This document shows, one piece after another, positions 10,085-19,300 of a DNA stretch of 64,000 bases (position 1 is its first letter; the number at the start of each line of letters is the position of its first letter). A model generated the notes under the pieces. The model worked only from the letters and a program-made list of their open reading frames with translations, had not been told where the DNA came from and made no database searches. A program made the position numbers and the translations under genes. Source of the stretch: Fusobacteria bacterium ZRK30 (GTDB taxonomy: Bacteria; Fusobacteriota; Fusobacteriia; Fusobacteriales; Fusobacteriaceae); assembly GCA_024628785.1 (NCBI GenBank), contig CP102404.1, positions 806,001 through 870,000 on the forward strand, read 5' to 3'.

Positions 10085-11872
10085 ATGAAAAAAATGTTTA
10101 AGTTAGTGGTTGGTTGTTTAATTTTAGGTAATATGTTATTTGCAAAAGAAGTGGATGTAAAGATCTTAGGAACTTCCGATGTGCATGGGAGGATCTCACC
10201 GTGGGATTATTCCACAGATATGCAAAATTATTCAGGAGGATACTCACAGATCTCAACACTTGTAAAAGATTATAGAAAAACAAATGATAATGTTGTTTTA
10301 GTTGATCTAGGAGACGCTATACAGGATAATGGAATTGAAAAATTTAATGATATATATTATAAGGAAAATAAACATCCTATAATGCAAATCTATAATACTA
10401 TGGGATATGATATGGTAGTTCCAGGAAATCATGAATTTAACTTTGGAATGGATTTCTTAGATAGAGCTTTTGATCAGTTTAACGGAGATATATTAGCTAC
10501 AAATGTTTATACGAAATCAAATAAAAACTATTATAAACCATCTACTATAGTAGAGGTAGAGGGTGTAAAAATCGGAATAATTGGTGTGACTACTCCCCTT
10601 ATAGAGCAATTTGAGGAAGGAACTGATAATCTAAGGGATTTAGTTTTTAGAGATCCCATCGCAGAGATAAAAAAAGAGATAGTAAGATTGAAGAGTAAAG
10701 GTGTTGACAGCATTGTATTATTAGCTCATATGGGGTTACCTAATGAAAATAATATAGCAGGAACAGGTGTAACAGATGTTGCCAATGAAATCCCAGAAAT
10801 AGATGTTATCTTAGCAGGACATTACCATAAAAATATATCTGAAAAAGTTATCAACGGTGTATTGATTACTGAACCATATAAATATGGTAAAAACATTTCA
10901 GTAGTAGACTTAAAATTTGATGTGACAGATAAAAAAGTAAAATTATTGTCTAAAGGCAGCGAAAGTGTTTCAGTTAAAGGTGTAAAATCAGATAAAAAGA
11001 TTGAAGCTATCTATAAAAGATTTCATGATAAATTAAGAGAAGATGCTAATATTATAGTAGGTGAGACAAAAAAAGATCTAGTGCCTGAAAATGAGTTGAA
11101 AGGGATTCCTGCTATCTATACAAAAGATACAGGGTTAGCTACTCTATTTGGAGAAGTTGGCTTCTATTTCGCTAAAGAAAGCGGAGTAGACGTAATTGCA
11201 CTTTCAGTGGATCAAGAACATGCTAACTTGGACAAGGGACTGATTAAGAAAAAAGATATAAACTTTAACTACAGATATACAGGGGGAGAGGTAACTGTCT
11301 ATGAGGTTACTGGAAAGGATTTAAAGGATTATTTAGAATGGTCGGCAGCTTATTATAACACTATAAAAGATGGAGACCTACTAATTAGTTTTGATTTAGA
11401 TAGAAGAAGTGAAAAGTATGCTACCTTTGATTTTGCCAAAGGAGTTACCTATGATATCGATGTCAGAGAGAAGTCAGGAGATAGGATTAAAAATTTAGCC
11501 CTTCTAAATGGAACTCCTATCAAAGATAATACAAAAATTAAGTTGGGAATGAACTCATACAGAATGGAAAGAATGTTAGGTAAGGGTGGTGCTCTAGAAG
11601 GCAGAACTAATATTAAAAAAACATGGGATTCCAAAGAAGTATATGGTGAGATGGATGGTACAATTAGATATATGACAATGAAATATATTAAAGATGTCAA
11701 AGGTGGAATAATAGATATAGAAGCTAGTAATAACTGGAAAATTATTGGATTACCTGATAATAAAGATAGTAAATTAGCTAAAAAACTGTTAAATCAAGGT
11801 AAAATAAAACTGCACAACAAGGGAAGAGCAACTAATATATCTTCTATTACTCTAGAAGATATCAAAAAATAA
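10085..11872 (+). CDS. secreted 5'-nucleotidase / 2',3'-cyclic phosphodiesterase family
   Basis: A 595-residue protein that should hydrolyse extracellular or periplasmic nucleotides to nucleosides and phosphate. An N-terminal signal peptide ends near L-F-A. The dinuclear metal site of the calcineurin-like phosphatase fold is complete: S-D-V-H-G (about residue 31), G-D-A-I-Q (about 75), G-N-H-E-F (about 118), A-H-M-G (about 215) and G-H-Y-H (about 247). A C-terminal 5'-nucleotidase domain (about 320-560) follows, with the substrate-binding Y-x-G-G-E-V-T-V-Y-E-V-T-G-K-D-L region. Length is normal for the UshA/CpdB/YfkN family. I cannot choose between 5'-nucleotidase and cyclic phosphodiesterase activity. 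Nucleotide scavenging would complement the pyrimidine genes downstream. Confidence 0.9.
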   Translation: MKKMFKLVVGCLILGNMLFAKEVDVKILGTSDVHGRISPWDYSTDMQNYSGGYSQISTLVKDYRKTNDNVVLVDLGDAIQDNGIEKFNDIYYKENKHPIMQIYNTMGYDMVVPGNHEFNFGMDFLDRAFDQFNGDILATNVYTKSNKNYYKPSTIVEVEGVKIGIIGVTTPLIEQFEEGTDNLRDLVFRDPIAEIKKEIVRLKSKGVDSIVLLAHMGLPNENNIAGTGVTDVANEIPEIDVILAGHYHKNISEKVINGVLITEPYKYGKNISVVDLKFDVTDKKVKLLSKGSESVSVKGVKSDKKIEAIYKRFHDKLREDANIIVGETKKDLVPENELKGIPAIYTKDTGLATLFGEVGFYFAKESGVDVIALSVDQEHANLDKGLIKKKDINFNYRYTGGEVTVYEVTGKDLKDYLEWSAAYYNTIKDGDLLISFDLDRRSEKYATFDFAKGVTYDIDVREKSGDRIKNLALLNGTPIKDNTKIKLGMNSYRMERMLGKGGALEGRTNIKKTWDSKEVYGEMDGTIRYMTMKYIKDVKGGIIDIEASNNWKIIGLPDNKDSKLAKKLLNQGKIKLHNKGRATNISSITLEDIKK

Positions 11873-11885
11873 AGTTAATATACAG

Positions 11886-11922
11886 CCACCTGTTCAATGA
11901 ATTTGAATAGGTGGTTTTTTTT
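11886..11922 (+). terminator. intrinsic terminator of the nucleotidase gene
   Basis: Stem CCACCTGTTCAA / TTGAATAGGTGG (one G-U pair) followed by eight T residues. Confidence 0.85.
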
Positions 11923-12022
11923 CAAATTAATAAAACTTAATTAAACCCTTGATAAATGGTTAAAACTGAGGTATATACATAGTATCAGGTTTTTATTTTA
12001 TTCATCAATGGAGGGGGATATT

Positions 12023-12370
12023 ATGACAGAGAAATGGGAAAAATTAATGGAATTAGTATCTGAAATTAATAAAAATAATTTTGAAGATTTTAATGACAAC
12101 ATTGTCTATCACTATTTTAGACGTTTTAAAAAAGAACTGCCTTTTAGCTTTGAAAGGCATCTAGCGAATATGAAAAAAGAAAAAAATACCAAATTTTTAA
12201 AAAGAAGTGATGTTTTAAGGGAAATTTTTTCAGATTTTCCTTTGGAGACTAGGGAAGATGTTATAAATTATTTTCTCTATAAATTCCATAAATACAAAGC
12301 ATCGAAAAAAAGGATTTTAAAGCTAGAGGAATTCTTGGATAACAATAGAGAAGAGTTATTTAAAAAATAA
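12023..12370 (+). CDS. hypothetical 115-residue charged protein
   Basis: The start is placed at ATG 12023 because GGAGGGGG (12010-12017) lies just upstream. The earlier in-frame ATG at 12008 is part of that ribosome site. The product begins M-T-E-K-W-E-K-L, is rich in Lys, Glu and aromatic residues, and has no signal or membrane segment. It looks all-helical and cytosolic. I do not recognise the family. It is monocistronic, bounded by terminators on both sides. Confidence 0.7.
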   Translation: MTEKWEKLMELVSEINKNNFEDFNDNIVYHYFRRFKKELPFSFERHLANMKKEKNTKFLKRSDVLREIFSDFPLETREDVINYFLYKFHKYKASKKRILKLEEFLDNNREELFKK

Positions 12371-12378
12371 GATAATAA

Positions 12379-12407
12379 AAAAACTGTAGATACTTACAGT
12401 TTTTTTT
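12379..12407 (+). terminator. intrinsic terminator
   Basis: Stem AAACTGTA / TTACAGTTT followed by T residues, directly after the hypothetical gene. Confidence 0.75.
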
Positions 12408-12433
12408 ATATAGACAAAGTAGGGGTGGATAAA

Positions 12434-13165
12434 ATGGAAAAAATAGCTATTATTTCAGATATACACGGGAATCTACCTGCTCTTTCAGCGGTGCTGGAAG
12501 ATATCAAAAAAAGAGGTATAGAAAGAATATTTTGTTTAGGAGACCTTATAGGAAAAGGTCCTAGTTCGGCAAGTGTAGTTGACACAATAAGAGAAAACTG
12601 TGAATGGGTTGTCAAAGGAAACTGGGATTATTATGTTACTAAGGAAAATATTTCTAAGGAATTAGAGTGGCATCAAAATGAGTTAGGAGAGGAAAGACTG
12701 GAATATATAAAAAACCTCCCCCTCTATTTAGAGTTTTATATCAGTGGTAAATTAGTAAGATTATTTCATGCTTCACCTAAAGATCTTTTTCAGAGGACAT
12801 ATATTACTAATACCATGGATGAAAAAATGAAATTATTTGAGCCTCCCAGTGATTTTAAAAGAACTTCAGATATAGTGGGCTATGGAGATATTCATGGGGC
12901 ATTTATAGACAATTTTAAAGGGAAGAGTTTATTTAATGTAGGTAGTGTAGGAAATCCACTAGAGATTCCTCAAGCATCTTATGCTATAATAGAAGGGCAC
13001 TATCAATCAGCTAAATCTTCACCTATATTGACATCTTTGGTGAGAGTTCCCTACGATATAGAAAAATCTATCGCTGATGCAAGTGTTACAGATATGCCTA
13101 AAAAAACAGAATATATAAAAGAATTAAAAACAGCCGTATATCAACGGCATAAGGAGGAAGAATAG
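12434..13165 (+). CDS. metallophosphoesterase (calcineurin-like, YfcE/MJ0936-type)
   Basis: A 243-residue cytosolic phosphoesterase of unknown substrate. Motifs in order are S-D-I-H-G-N (about residue 9), G-D-L-I-G-K-G-P (about 37), G-N-W-D (about 62), H-A-S-P (about 113) and G-D-I-H-G (about 153), all metal ligands of the fold. ATG 12434 is chosen because AGGGG at 12421-12425 is spaced 8 nt upstream. A GTG at 12425 would lie inside that site. The last base of its stop codon is shared with the GTG start of the next gene, so the two are translationally coupled. A general phosphodiesterase role is all that can be claimed. Confidence 0.85.
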   Translation: MEKIAIISDIHGNLPALSAVLEDIKKRGIERIFCLGDLIGKGPSSASVVDTIRENCEWVVKGNWDYYVTKENISKELEWHQNELGEERLEYIKNLPLYLEFYISGKLVRLFHASPKDLFQRTYITNTMDEKMKLFEPPSDFKRTSDIVGYGDIHGAFIDNFKGKSLFNVGSVGNPLEIPQASYAIIEGHYQSAKSSPILTSLVRVPYDIEKSIADASVTDMPKKTEYIKELKTAVYQRHKEEE

Positions 13166-13650
13166 TGGATAAAGAGAGACTGATAAGCGCCTATATTGGC
13201 GAAAAAGAAAGTCTGGAAAAAACTAAAAAAACTTTAAACTGGTATAAAGACTCCTTTGAAAAGGGAGATCTTTCGGGAGGATTTTCGTGGAAATGGTCTT
13301 GGTGGTCATTTTTTGGAAATTGGTTGTACTTACTGTATAGAAAGTGTTATCTTGAGGGGATATCTTATTTTTTATTAGTCTATGTCTTAGGAGGAGCTGT
13401 AAATAAATATATGCCAAACCTGGCTGAAATGGTAAGTGGAGCATCGCTGTTTATCTGGCTGCTTTCAGGAGGGTTACTTCATAACCTTGTATATAGAAGA
13501 TATTTAAAATCAAAAACTATTATAGAAAGCAAATCTGTTTCTAATGAAGAGATGGAGAGAGAGATGAAATCTATTGGGGGAACTGATAAAAGAGCTGTAA
13601 TAATAGGTATTATAATCTATATTGCTGTGAATACAATGTTTAATCTATAA
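13165..13650 (+). CDS. DUF2628-like membrane protein
   Basis: A 161-residue protein starting at GTG, with AAGGAGGAAG just upstream and a 1-nt overlap with the preceding phosphoesterase stop. After a charged N-terminus it carries an aromatic-rich segment (F-S-W-K-W-S-W-W-S-F-F-G-N-W-L-Y-L-L-Y-R-K) followed by at least three hydrophobic segments. The W-x-F-F-x-x-x-W-x-L-Y-R-K-x-Y-L pattern is typical of the DUF2628 family of small inner-membrane proteins. Its function is unknown. Co-translation with the phosphoesterase may mean a shared process. Confidence 0.75.
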   Translation: MDKERLISAYIGEKESLEKTKKTLNWYKDSFEKGDLSGGFSWKWSWWSFFGNWLYLLYRKCYLEGISYFLLVYVLGGAVNKYMPNLAEMVSGASLFIWLLSGGLLHNLVYRRYLKSKTIIESKSVSNEEMEREMKSIGGTDKRAVIIGIIIYIAVNTMFNL

Positions 13651-13654
13651 TTTA

Positions 13655-13685
13655 GGGAGCAATTATTTAATTGCTCCCTTCTGTT
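13655..13685. terminator. bidirectional terminator between convergent genes
   Basis: Perfect 11-bp stem GGGAGCAATTA / TAATTGCTCCC with a TT loop, lying between the DUF2628-like gene and the end of pgl. Confidence 0.8.
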
Positions 13686-13689
13686 TTAG

Positions 13690-14334
13690 TTATTTTATAT
13701 AGGATAAAAACTCTGGAGCTGTCACTCTAGATACAGGCAGATCTTTAGACTTAGAGGATTCTATGACTGGTATTTTTTCAGGCCCCAATAAAAATATTTT
13801 TCTTTCACCTCTATTAATTAGAGACATCCCCAAGGAAATCCTCCTGTGAGGGTGTCTCCTACTACATGTCACAATAACATCTTCTGATAGATCCACTTCA
13901 TTTTTTTCAAAGATAGATGCAGTATGACCATCATTTCCTACTCCTAAAAATATCAGATCAAAGGTGACCTCCCCTTTGAAGTGTTTTAAAAGATCATTTT
14001 CATACTCTTTTCTAGATCTTTCTATAGATGAGGAGTAATGGATGTGATGGATATTTTCATTGGGAATAGTAATATTTTCTAATAAAAATATATTTATCAT
14101 ATGGTAGTTGCTGTCTGAGTCATCTAATGGTACCCACCGTTCATCTACTAAAAAAATATTTATATTTTCCCAGTTTATATCTTCTGCAGCTAATAATTGA
14201 AATAATCTAATAGGGGTTTTACCTCCAGAAAAAGCTATGGATAACTTTTTTTTCCTCTTTAACTCAAACTTTATTATGTCTATAGCATTTAGGACCATGG
14301 ATCTTTCAGATTCAAATATTTTTATAGGAATCAT
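13690..14334 (-). CDS. pgl: 6-phosphogluconolactonase
   Basis: Hydrolyses 6-phosphogluconolactone to 6-phosphogluconate, the second step of the oxidative pentose phosphate pathway. The 214-residue product shows the DevB/SOL-family signatures: F-S-G-G-K-T-P (about residue 35), V-D-E-R-W-V-P near 64, and L-G-V-G-N-D-G-H-T-A-S-I-F near 130. The start is set at ATG 14334, because it overlaps the zwf TGA in a classic ATGA and has AGGAAG 8 nt upstream. A longer version starting at GTG 14343 lacks spacing to any ribosome site. It is the last gene of gnd-zwf-pgl. Confidence 0.92.
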   Translation of the reverse strand: MIPIKIFESERSMVLNAIDIIKFELKRKKKLSIAFSGGKTPIRLFQLLAAEDINWENINIFLVDERWVPLDDSDSNYHMINIFLLENITIPNENIHHIHYSSSIERSRKEYENDLLKHFKGEVTFDLIFLGVGNDGHTASIFEKNEVDLSEDVIVTCSRRHPHRRISLGMSLINRGERKIFLLGPEKIPVIESSKSKDLPVSRVTAPEFLSYIK

Positions 14335-15836
14335 ATTCTCCACTTCCTATCATCTTTTTCCAATAAGTGTCTACTTTCCACAGGTCCCCAAGTACCAGCA
14401 GGATAATTTGGGAATTTAAAGTTTATTTTATTGAAATATTCCACTATAGGATCTATGACTTTCCACATTTCCTCTATGCCGTCCTGTCTGGCAAATAATG
14501 TTAGATCCCCTTTTATACAGTCAACTATCAGTCTTTCATAAGCAGTGAGGGAGATAGTGTCTAATTTAGAATAATTAAAATTCATTTCTACCGGGTGGGG
14601 ATAATTTTCAACTCCGGGATATTTCATATTTATTGATAGAGATATCTTTTCTTCAGGCTGGATAGAAAAAATAAGCTCATTGGCAAGTATATCTCTGCAA
14701 GTATTTCCAAATAATTTTAATGGTGGAGTTTTAAAAATGATTACTATTTCAGTTAATTTTTTATTCAGCCTTTTTCCTGCTCTTACATAAAATGGAACTC
14801 CTGCCCAACGCCAATTATCCACATGGAATTTACCTGAGAAAAAGGTTCCCATATTTGAATCTTTATCTACGTTTTTTTCATCTCTATATCCTGCAACATC
14901 TTCCTGTTTTATTTTTCCATGCCCATACTGGCCTAAGACTAAGTTTTCAGCCATATACTCTTCACTCATACTGGAAATATTTTTAAATATCTTTACTTTT
15001 TCATCCCTTATACAGTCGGCTTCAAAGTTAGTAGGCGGTTCCATGGATACCAGTGCTATAAGCTGCATCATGTGATTTTGAATGATATCTTTTAAAACAC
15101 CGGCTTTTTCATAAAAACTTCCACGAGATCCGATCCCGATATCTTCTGCTACTGTAATTTGAACATGATCTATAAAGCTTCTATTCCATAGAGGTTCAAA
15201 TATACTGTTTCCGAATCTAAAAAATAAGATATTTTGAACAGTTTCTTTTCCCAGATAATGATCGATTCTATAAATTTCATCCTCTTTAAATATTTTATGC
15301 AGATTATCATTTAAATTTATTGCAGATACAGTATCTATCCCAAAAGGTTTCTCCATGACAATTTTCTTTTTGAAAGGTTTGTCACAAAGTTCCAGACTTT
15401 GAATTAACTTTAAGATATTTTTTGCTAAATGTGGAGGAGTCGCCAGGTAAAATATTATTTGATATTTTTTTATATCTTTAAACTTACAAATATATTTATT
15501 TATATTATCTACACCCTCTAATTTTTCAGAATCTCCATTGATATAGTTAAATTTTTCTAAAAAACTATTCTCAATACTTACTTCTTCTCCTTTAAAAGTT
15601 CTCTCAACAGAAGTTTTTACCAAGGCCCTATATTCAGCTTGAGTTCTTTCTTTTCTACCGTAGGAAAGAATGTAGGAGTCATTATTTAATTTATCCAATT
15701 TAAAGAGGTTATAAAGGGCTGGAAGTAATTTTTTCTGACTTAAATCCCCTCCACCTCCAAAAATAATTAAAATAAAAGGCTGGGTATTTACCTCAATGCC
15801 CCCTGGGTCGCACAGTGTTTTCATATCTAAATCCAT
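14331..15836 (-). CDS. zwf: glucose-6-phosphate 1-dehydrogenase
   Basis: Oxidises glucose-6-phosphate to the 6-phosphogluconolactone, generating NADPH. The 501 residues match the family length. The N-terminal nucleotide-binding loop reads F-G-G-G-G-D-L-S (about residues 27-34), with Gly where G-x-x-G-x-x normally has G-A-S-G-D-L. The active-site block R-I-D-H-Y-L-G-K-E-T-V-Q-N is complete near residue 195. The start has TAGGAGG spaced 5-6 nt upstream. It lies 10 bp after gnd and overlaps pgl by 4 nt. Confidence 0.95.
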   Translation of the reverse strand: MDLDMKTLCDPGGIEVNTQPFILIIFGGGGDLSQKKLLPALYNLFKLDKLNNDSYILSYGRKERTQAEYRALVKTSVERTFKGEEVSIENSFLEKFNYINGDSEKLEGVDNINKYICKFKDIKKYQIIFYLATPPHLAKNILKLIQSLELCDKPFKKKIVMEKPFGIDTVSAINLNDNLHKIFKEDEIYRIDHYLGKETVQNILFFRFGNSIFEPLWNRSFIDHVQITVAEDIGIGSRGSFYEKAGVLKDIIQNHMMQLIALVSMEPPTNFEADCIRDEKVKIFKNISSMSEEYMAENLVLGQYGHGKIKQEDVAGYRDEKNVDKDSNMGTFFSGKFHVDNWRWAGVPFYVRAGKRLNKKLTEIVIIFKTPPLKLFGNTCRDILANELIFSIQPEEKISLSINMKYPGVENYPHPVEMNFNYSKLDTISLTAYERLIVDCIKGDLTLFARQDGIEEMWKVIDPIVEYFNKINFKFPNYPAGTWGPVESRHLLEKDDRKWRI

Positions 15837-15846
15837 TCGATACCTC

Positions 15847-16752
15847 CTACTTCTCCTCTATACTATGTCCTCCGAACTCCTTCCTCAAACTTGCTAAAAC
15901 TTTATCACTGAATGTTTCCTCTTTTCTGGACCTGAATCTTTGTAGTAGTGACAGGGTGATTACAGGTGCAGAAACATTGTTTTCCAATGCTTCTAATACT
16001 GTCCATCGTCCTTCTCCTGAATCCTCTACCCAGCCTTTGACATTGTTTAGATCAGGGTCATTTTTAAACATATCCTTGGTTAGATTTAATAAAAAGGACT
16101 CGATAATACTTCCATGCTGCCATACATTTGAAACCTTATCAAGGTCTATATTAAATCCTTTCTTAGATTTTAAGATCTCAAATCCTTCGGCATAGGCCTG
16201 CATCATCCCATACTCAATACCATTATGTATCATCTTCACAAAATGGCCGCTGCCACTTTCCCCTATATATTCATATCCCTCTGGAGCACTCAAATCCTTT
16301 AAAATTGGAACTACTACATCAAAGGACTCTCTCTCTCCTCCAGCCATTAAGCAATATCCGTTTTCAAATCCCCAAAGTCCTCCACTGGTTCCTATATCTA
16401 GTAGATTTATTGATCTTTCCTTTAATAGTGCTGCTGTATTTATACTGTCTTTATAATTGGAGTTACCACCATCTATGACTATGGCACCTTTTTTTAATTT
16501 TTTTCCAAGTTCCATTAAAACATTATTAGTAGGATCCCCAGAGGGAATCATAACCCAAACTATAGGAGTTTCATGGGTATTTATCTCTTCTATGAATCTA
16601 TCCATATCATCAAATCCTATCCCTCCATTTTCTACCATAAGATCAATCTTATCCCGATGGTGTTCATACACGAAAACCTGGTGATTATATCTTAATAATC
16701 TCAGGGCAATCTTTCCTCCCATCTTACCCAAACCTATGATACCTATCTTCAT
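15847..16752 (-). CDS. gnd: 6-phosphogluconate dehydrogenase, short (about 300-residue) class
   Basis: Oxidative decarboxylation of 6-phosphogluconate to ribulose-5-phosphate. The N-terminal Rossmann motif is G-I-I-G-L-G-K-M-G (residues 3-11). D-G-G-N-S-N-Y-K-D-S lies near residue 95, followed by D-I-G-T-S-G-G-L-W-G, and the catalytic Lys is in F-V-K-M-I-H-N-G-I-E-Y. At 301 residues it belongs to the shorter YqeC/GndA-like class rather than the 470-residue enzyme. This class is often NAD-linked (family knowledge). It is first in the operon, with a TAGGAGG ribosome site. Confidence 0.92.
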   Translation of the reverse strand: MKIGIIGLGKMGGKIALRLLRYNHQVFVYEHHRDKIDLMVENGGIGFDDMDRFIEEINTHETPIVWVMIPSGDPTNNVLMELGKKLKKGAIVIDGGNSNYKDSINTAALLKERSINLLDIGTSGGLWGFENGYCLMAGGERESFDVVVPILKDLSAPEGYEYIGESGSGHFVKMIHNGIEYGMMQAYAEGFEILKSKKGFNIDLDKVSNVWQHGSIIESFLLNLTKDMFKNDPDLNNVKGWVEDSGEGRWTVLEALENNVSAPVITLSLLQRFRSRKEETFSDKVLASLRKEFGGHSIEEK

Positions 16753-16890
16753 ATCCCTACCTCCTAGTCGTGTTATAGTCTTTTCTATATACTAAATAAA
16801 TCTTTTAAAACCTTTTAAAATTTAGTATTTCTAGCATTTCTATGAAACATTAGGTATACTAGTAATGAGTTTAATAATAGGAGGAGAAAG

Positions 16891-18246
16891 ATGCATATTA
16901 AAAACTTAAAAATTAAAAATTGGAAATCTATAGATGAAACTCATATAGAATTTGAAAACTTCTTATTATTTATAGGACAGAGTAACCACGGTAAATCAAA
17001 CATTTTATCTGCTATACTCTTATTTTTTGATAAGATAACATTTAAGAATAAACATAGCTACCGTATGAATATCCCTACAGAACTTATTCTTACTTTTGAC
17101 AGTCTGAGGTTAAAGGAACTAAATGTTTTTAAGGGAATAAAAAATTCAGAGGATGAAATTGTCATAAAAAAAGTTCTTTCTGCAGATAAAAAAGAATATT
17201 TTTATAAAAAAGATAATGAATTTCATCCTTTGTCAAAACACTTAGAATATTATATAAGGGAAAATATAGAGATCATATTTGTTCCATCATTTTCTGCTTC
17301 ATCCAATAAGACGATTTTAGATATATATGAAAAAATTATATTGGTTTTAAGCAACAACAATAAACTTGTTTATGTAGAAAAATTAATAGAAAAATTAGAT
17401 TTAGAGATGCAGTATCTCGAAGAAAGATATGCCAGTAGAGGTCTTCAGAGGGAAGTAATGTTCAGGATGATGAGGAGAATAGCCAGTGTGACAAAGAGTA
17501 CCCGATATAATCTATTGGGGAATACAATTATTATGTATGAAGAACCAGAACTATACCTTCATCCACAAGCTGAAAGGGAATTACACTCGGTTATGACAAA
17601 TATTGCCAGGTATGGCGGACAGATCTATGTGACTACCCATTCCAGTTCATTTATAGAGTTAAATAATTATAAATCTATATGTTTAGTAAGAAAAAATGAT
17701 GACGGAACCCACGTAATGCAGCATAAGGGTGATCTATTTAGAGGAGACGAGATAAAAAATTTCAATATGAACTACTGGATGAATCCTGATAGGGGAGAAC
17801 TTTTCTTTGCTAAAAAAGTGATCTTAGTAGAGGGACAGACAGACAAGATTATTATACCGTTTTTAGCAAAAAAATTAGGAGTATACAAATATGAATATTC
17901 TATTGTTGAATGTGGAAGTAAGAGTAGTATCCCCCAATTTATAAGATTATTAAATCAATATAAAATACCTTATGTAGCTGTATATGATAAAGATGAACAT
18001 CTTTGGAGAGATGAGGAAACACGTCTTGTCAGTAGAAGACAAAATAAGGGAATTAGGAGATTGATCAGTAAAAAAATAGGAGAAATAGTGGAGTTTACAA
18101 ATGACATAGAAGAGGAACTTGAGGGGAAGGATAGGGTTAAGAAAAACTATAGACATAAACCTTTTACAGCTATAAAAAATATATCTAATAATAGTTATAT
18201 AGTCCCAGACGAATTAAAAAAGAAAATTTTAAAGATATATAAATAG
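16891..18246 (+). CDS. OLD-family ATP-dependent nuclease (ABC ATPase plus TOPRIM), stand-alone
   Basis: A 451-residue protein. The N-terminal ABC-type ATPase has the Walker A loop G-Q-S-N-H-G-K-S-N (about 30-38) and the Walker B/signature region Y-E-E-P-E-L-Y-L-H-P (about 214-223), followed by the T-T-H-S switch His. A C-terminal TOPRIM nuclease domain begins at L-V-E-G-Q-T-D-K (about 312) with the acidic pair in V-Y-D-K-D-E. This is the layout of class 1 OLD nucleases (phage P2 Old). There is no UvrD-like partner as in Gabija. It is divergent from gnd and monocistronic. A DNA repair or phage-defence role is inferred from the family. Confidence 0.85.
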   Translation: MHIKNLKIKNWKSIDETHIEFENFLLFIGQSNHGKSNILSAILLFFDKITFKNKHSYRMNIPTELILTFDSLRLKELNVFKGIKNSEDEIVIKKVLSADKKEYFYKKDNEFHPLSKHLEYYIRENIEIIFVPSFSASSNKTILDIYEKIILVLSNNNKLVYVEKLIEKLDLEMQYLEERYASRGLQREVMFRMMRRIASVTKSTRYNLLGNTIIMYEEPELYLHPQAERELHSVMTNIARYGGQIYVTTHSSSFIELNNYKSICLVRKNDDGTHVMQHKGDLFRGDEIKNFNMNYWMNPDRGELFFAKKVILVEGQTDKIIIPFLAKKLGVYKYEYSIVECGSKSSIPQFIRLLNQYKIPYVAVYDKDEHLWRDEETRLVSRRQNKGIRRLISKKIGEIVEFTNDIEEELEGKDRVKKNYRHKPFTAIKNISNNSYIVPDELKKKILKIYK

Positions 18247-18266
18247 GAGGGTTACCCCTCCTATTT
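18241..18266. terminator. bidirectional terminator
   Basis: Perfect 11-bp stem AAATAGGAGGG / CCCTCCTATTT with loop TTAC. The OLD-gene stop lies in the left arm and the end of the minus-strand pilin-like gene in the right arm. Confidence 0.8.
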
Positions 18267-18803
18267 ATAATACCAGTCTATATTTTTACCCCATTTAGGT
18301 CTGCTAGGAGCTGTTTTTTTATCTTTAGCCTGACGATCTTGAAGATTTGCTCTCAGTTCACCGTTTTTAGGTGAATAGATCCATCCCCCATTTGAGGAAT
18401 AAAACTCATTTGCTAAACCTAAATTCTCTAATTTATTACAAATTTTAATGCTATTGTTTGCCTCTATCTCTACAGGGATATCGTCCACTTTCTTTGTATA
18501 TGCAGGAGTCCCTGGGAATTGAAAATTTCTTAAGAGATTAAATCCACTGTTACTATTATCAGCTAAAATAGAAAAGAATTTTTTTTCTTCATCCTTTCCA
18601 TTTATCTCTTCCTCACTGGGATATCTCTTATAGGTATTATAGAAATCATCTATTGATCTTCTAATTAGAGTAAGGTTCTTATTTGTACTAGGTAAGGGTG
18701 ACAGAGTATAGTTATTTTTTATCTTGAAAAATGTAAAAAATGAAAGAAATCCAATAAATAAAACTATAAAGATAATATCTGCTTTAATTACAAATTTCTT
18801 CAT
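18261..18803 (-). CDS. pilin-like/GspG-like single-pass protein
   Basis: The start is set at the ATG at 18803, which has GGAG 6 nt upstream. A longer frame reading into aroQ is spurious. The 180-residue product has a short basic N-terminus, a hydrophobic segment (about residues 9-26), then a globular domain with I-D-D-F-Y-N-T-Y-K-R-Y-P-S-E-E-E and G-G-W-I-Y-S-P-K-N-G-E-L. These last two resemble the pairing Y-x-x-x-x-G-x-Y-P-T and G-W-x-Y-x-P-x-x-G in type II secretion pseudopilins. A canonical prepilin peptidase site (G-F-x-x-x-E) is missing, so processing is doubtful. It overlaps the 3' end of aroQ by 20 nt and is co-transcribed with it. Confidence 0.6.
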   Translation of the reverse strand: MKKFVIKADIIFIVLFIGFLSFFTFFKIKNNYTLSPLPSTNKNLTLIRRSIDDFYNTYKRYPSEEEINGKDEEKKFFSILADNSNSGFNLLRNFQFPGTPAYTKKVDDIPVEIEANNSIKICNKLENLGLANEFYSSNGGWIYSPKNGELRANLQDRQAKDKKTAPSRPKWGKNIDWYYK

Positions 18804-19236
18804 CAATAACTCCTGTCTTACTGAAATAATCCAATGCCATGAGGTAACCATGGGGGCCAAATCCAGATATCTGGCCTACACACGCAGAAGCTGTAACAGA
18901 ACGATGTCTGAATTCTTCCCTAGAGTGAATATTGCTTAGGTGGACTTCTATCGTTGGTATTGATACCGATTTTATTGCATCTAAGATAGCAATACTATAG
19001 TGGGTATATGCTGCTGGATTTATTATAATCCCATGGTATACACCATATCCACTTTGAATTTTATTGATTATTTCACCCTCAATATTATTTTGAAAACACT
19101 CAACTTGTATCTTTAATTTTTTAGATTTTTCTTCTATCATCTCTACTAATTTAGGATATGACAGATTCCCATATATATTTTTCTCTCTAATGCCCAACAT
19201 ATTTATATTGGGACCATTTATAACCAAAATTTTCAT
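18784..19236 (-). CDS. aroQ: type II 3-dehydroquinate dehydratase
   Basis: Third step of the shikimate pathway, a dodecameric cytosolic enzyme. The 150 residues contain N-G-P-N-I-N-M-L-G-I-R-E (start), Y-G with the catalytic Tyr near residue 23, N-I-E-G-E, I-N-P-A-A-Y-T-H-Y-S-I-A-I-L-D-A (about 75-90) and the active-site His block V-H-L-S-N-I-H-S-R-E-E-F-R-H. All are diagnostic of the family. The gene has a good ribosome site and its own promoter, and it overlaps the pilin-like gene downstream. Confidence 0.95.
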   Translation of the reverse strand: MKILVINGPNINMLGIREKNIYGNLSYPKLVEMIEEKSKKLKIQVECFQNNIEGEIINKIQSGYGVYHGIIINPAAYTHYSIAILDAIKSVSIPTIEVHLSNIHSREEFRHRSVTASACVGQISGFGPHGYLMALDYFSKTGVIDEEICN

Positions 19237-19259
19237 ATAAACCTCCTACTCTTTTTTAT

Positions 19260-19288
19260 ATAATACTATAAAAGTAGGAGGTTTTCAA
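19260..19288 (-). promoter_or_regulatory. sigma-70 type promoter for aroQ
   Basis: Minus-strand TTGAAA, 17-bp spacer, TATTAT, ending 24 bp before the aroQ start. The spacer lies just past the nrdJ 3' end. Confidence 0.6.
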
Positions 19289-19300
19289 CTTAATCAAAAT

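Noticed and set aside
15815-16195. A 126-codon plus-strand ORF over gnd and zwf.
   Set aside because: It lies entirely opposite the well-defined dehydrogenase genes and has no ribosome site.
16891-18246. The OLD-like gene as GajA of a Gabija defence system.
   Set aside because: No UvrD-like GajB gene follows. The next gene is convergent and pilin-like.
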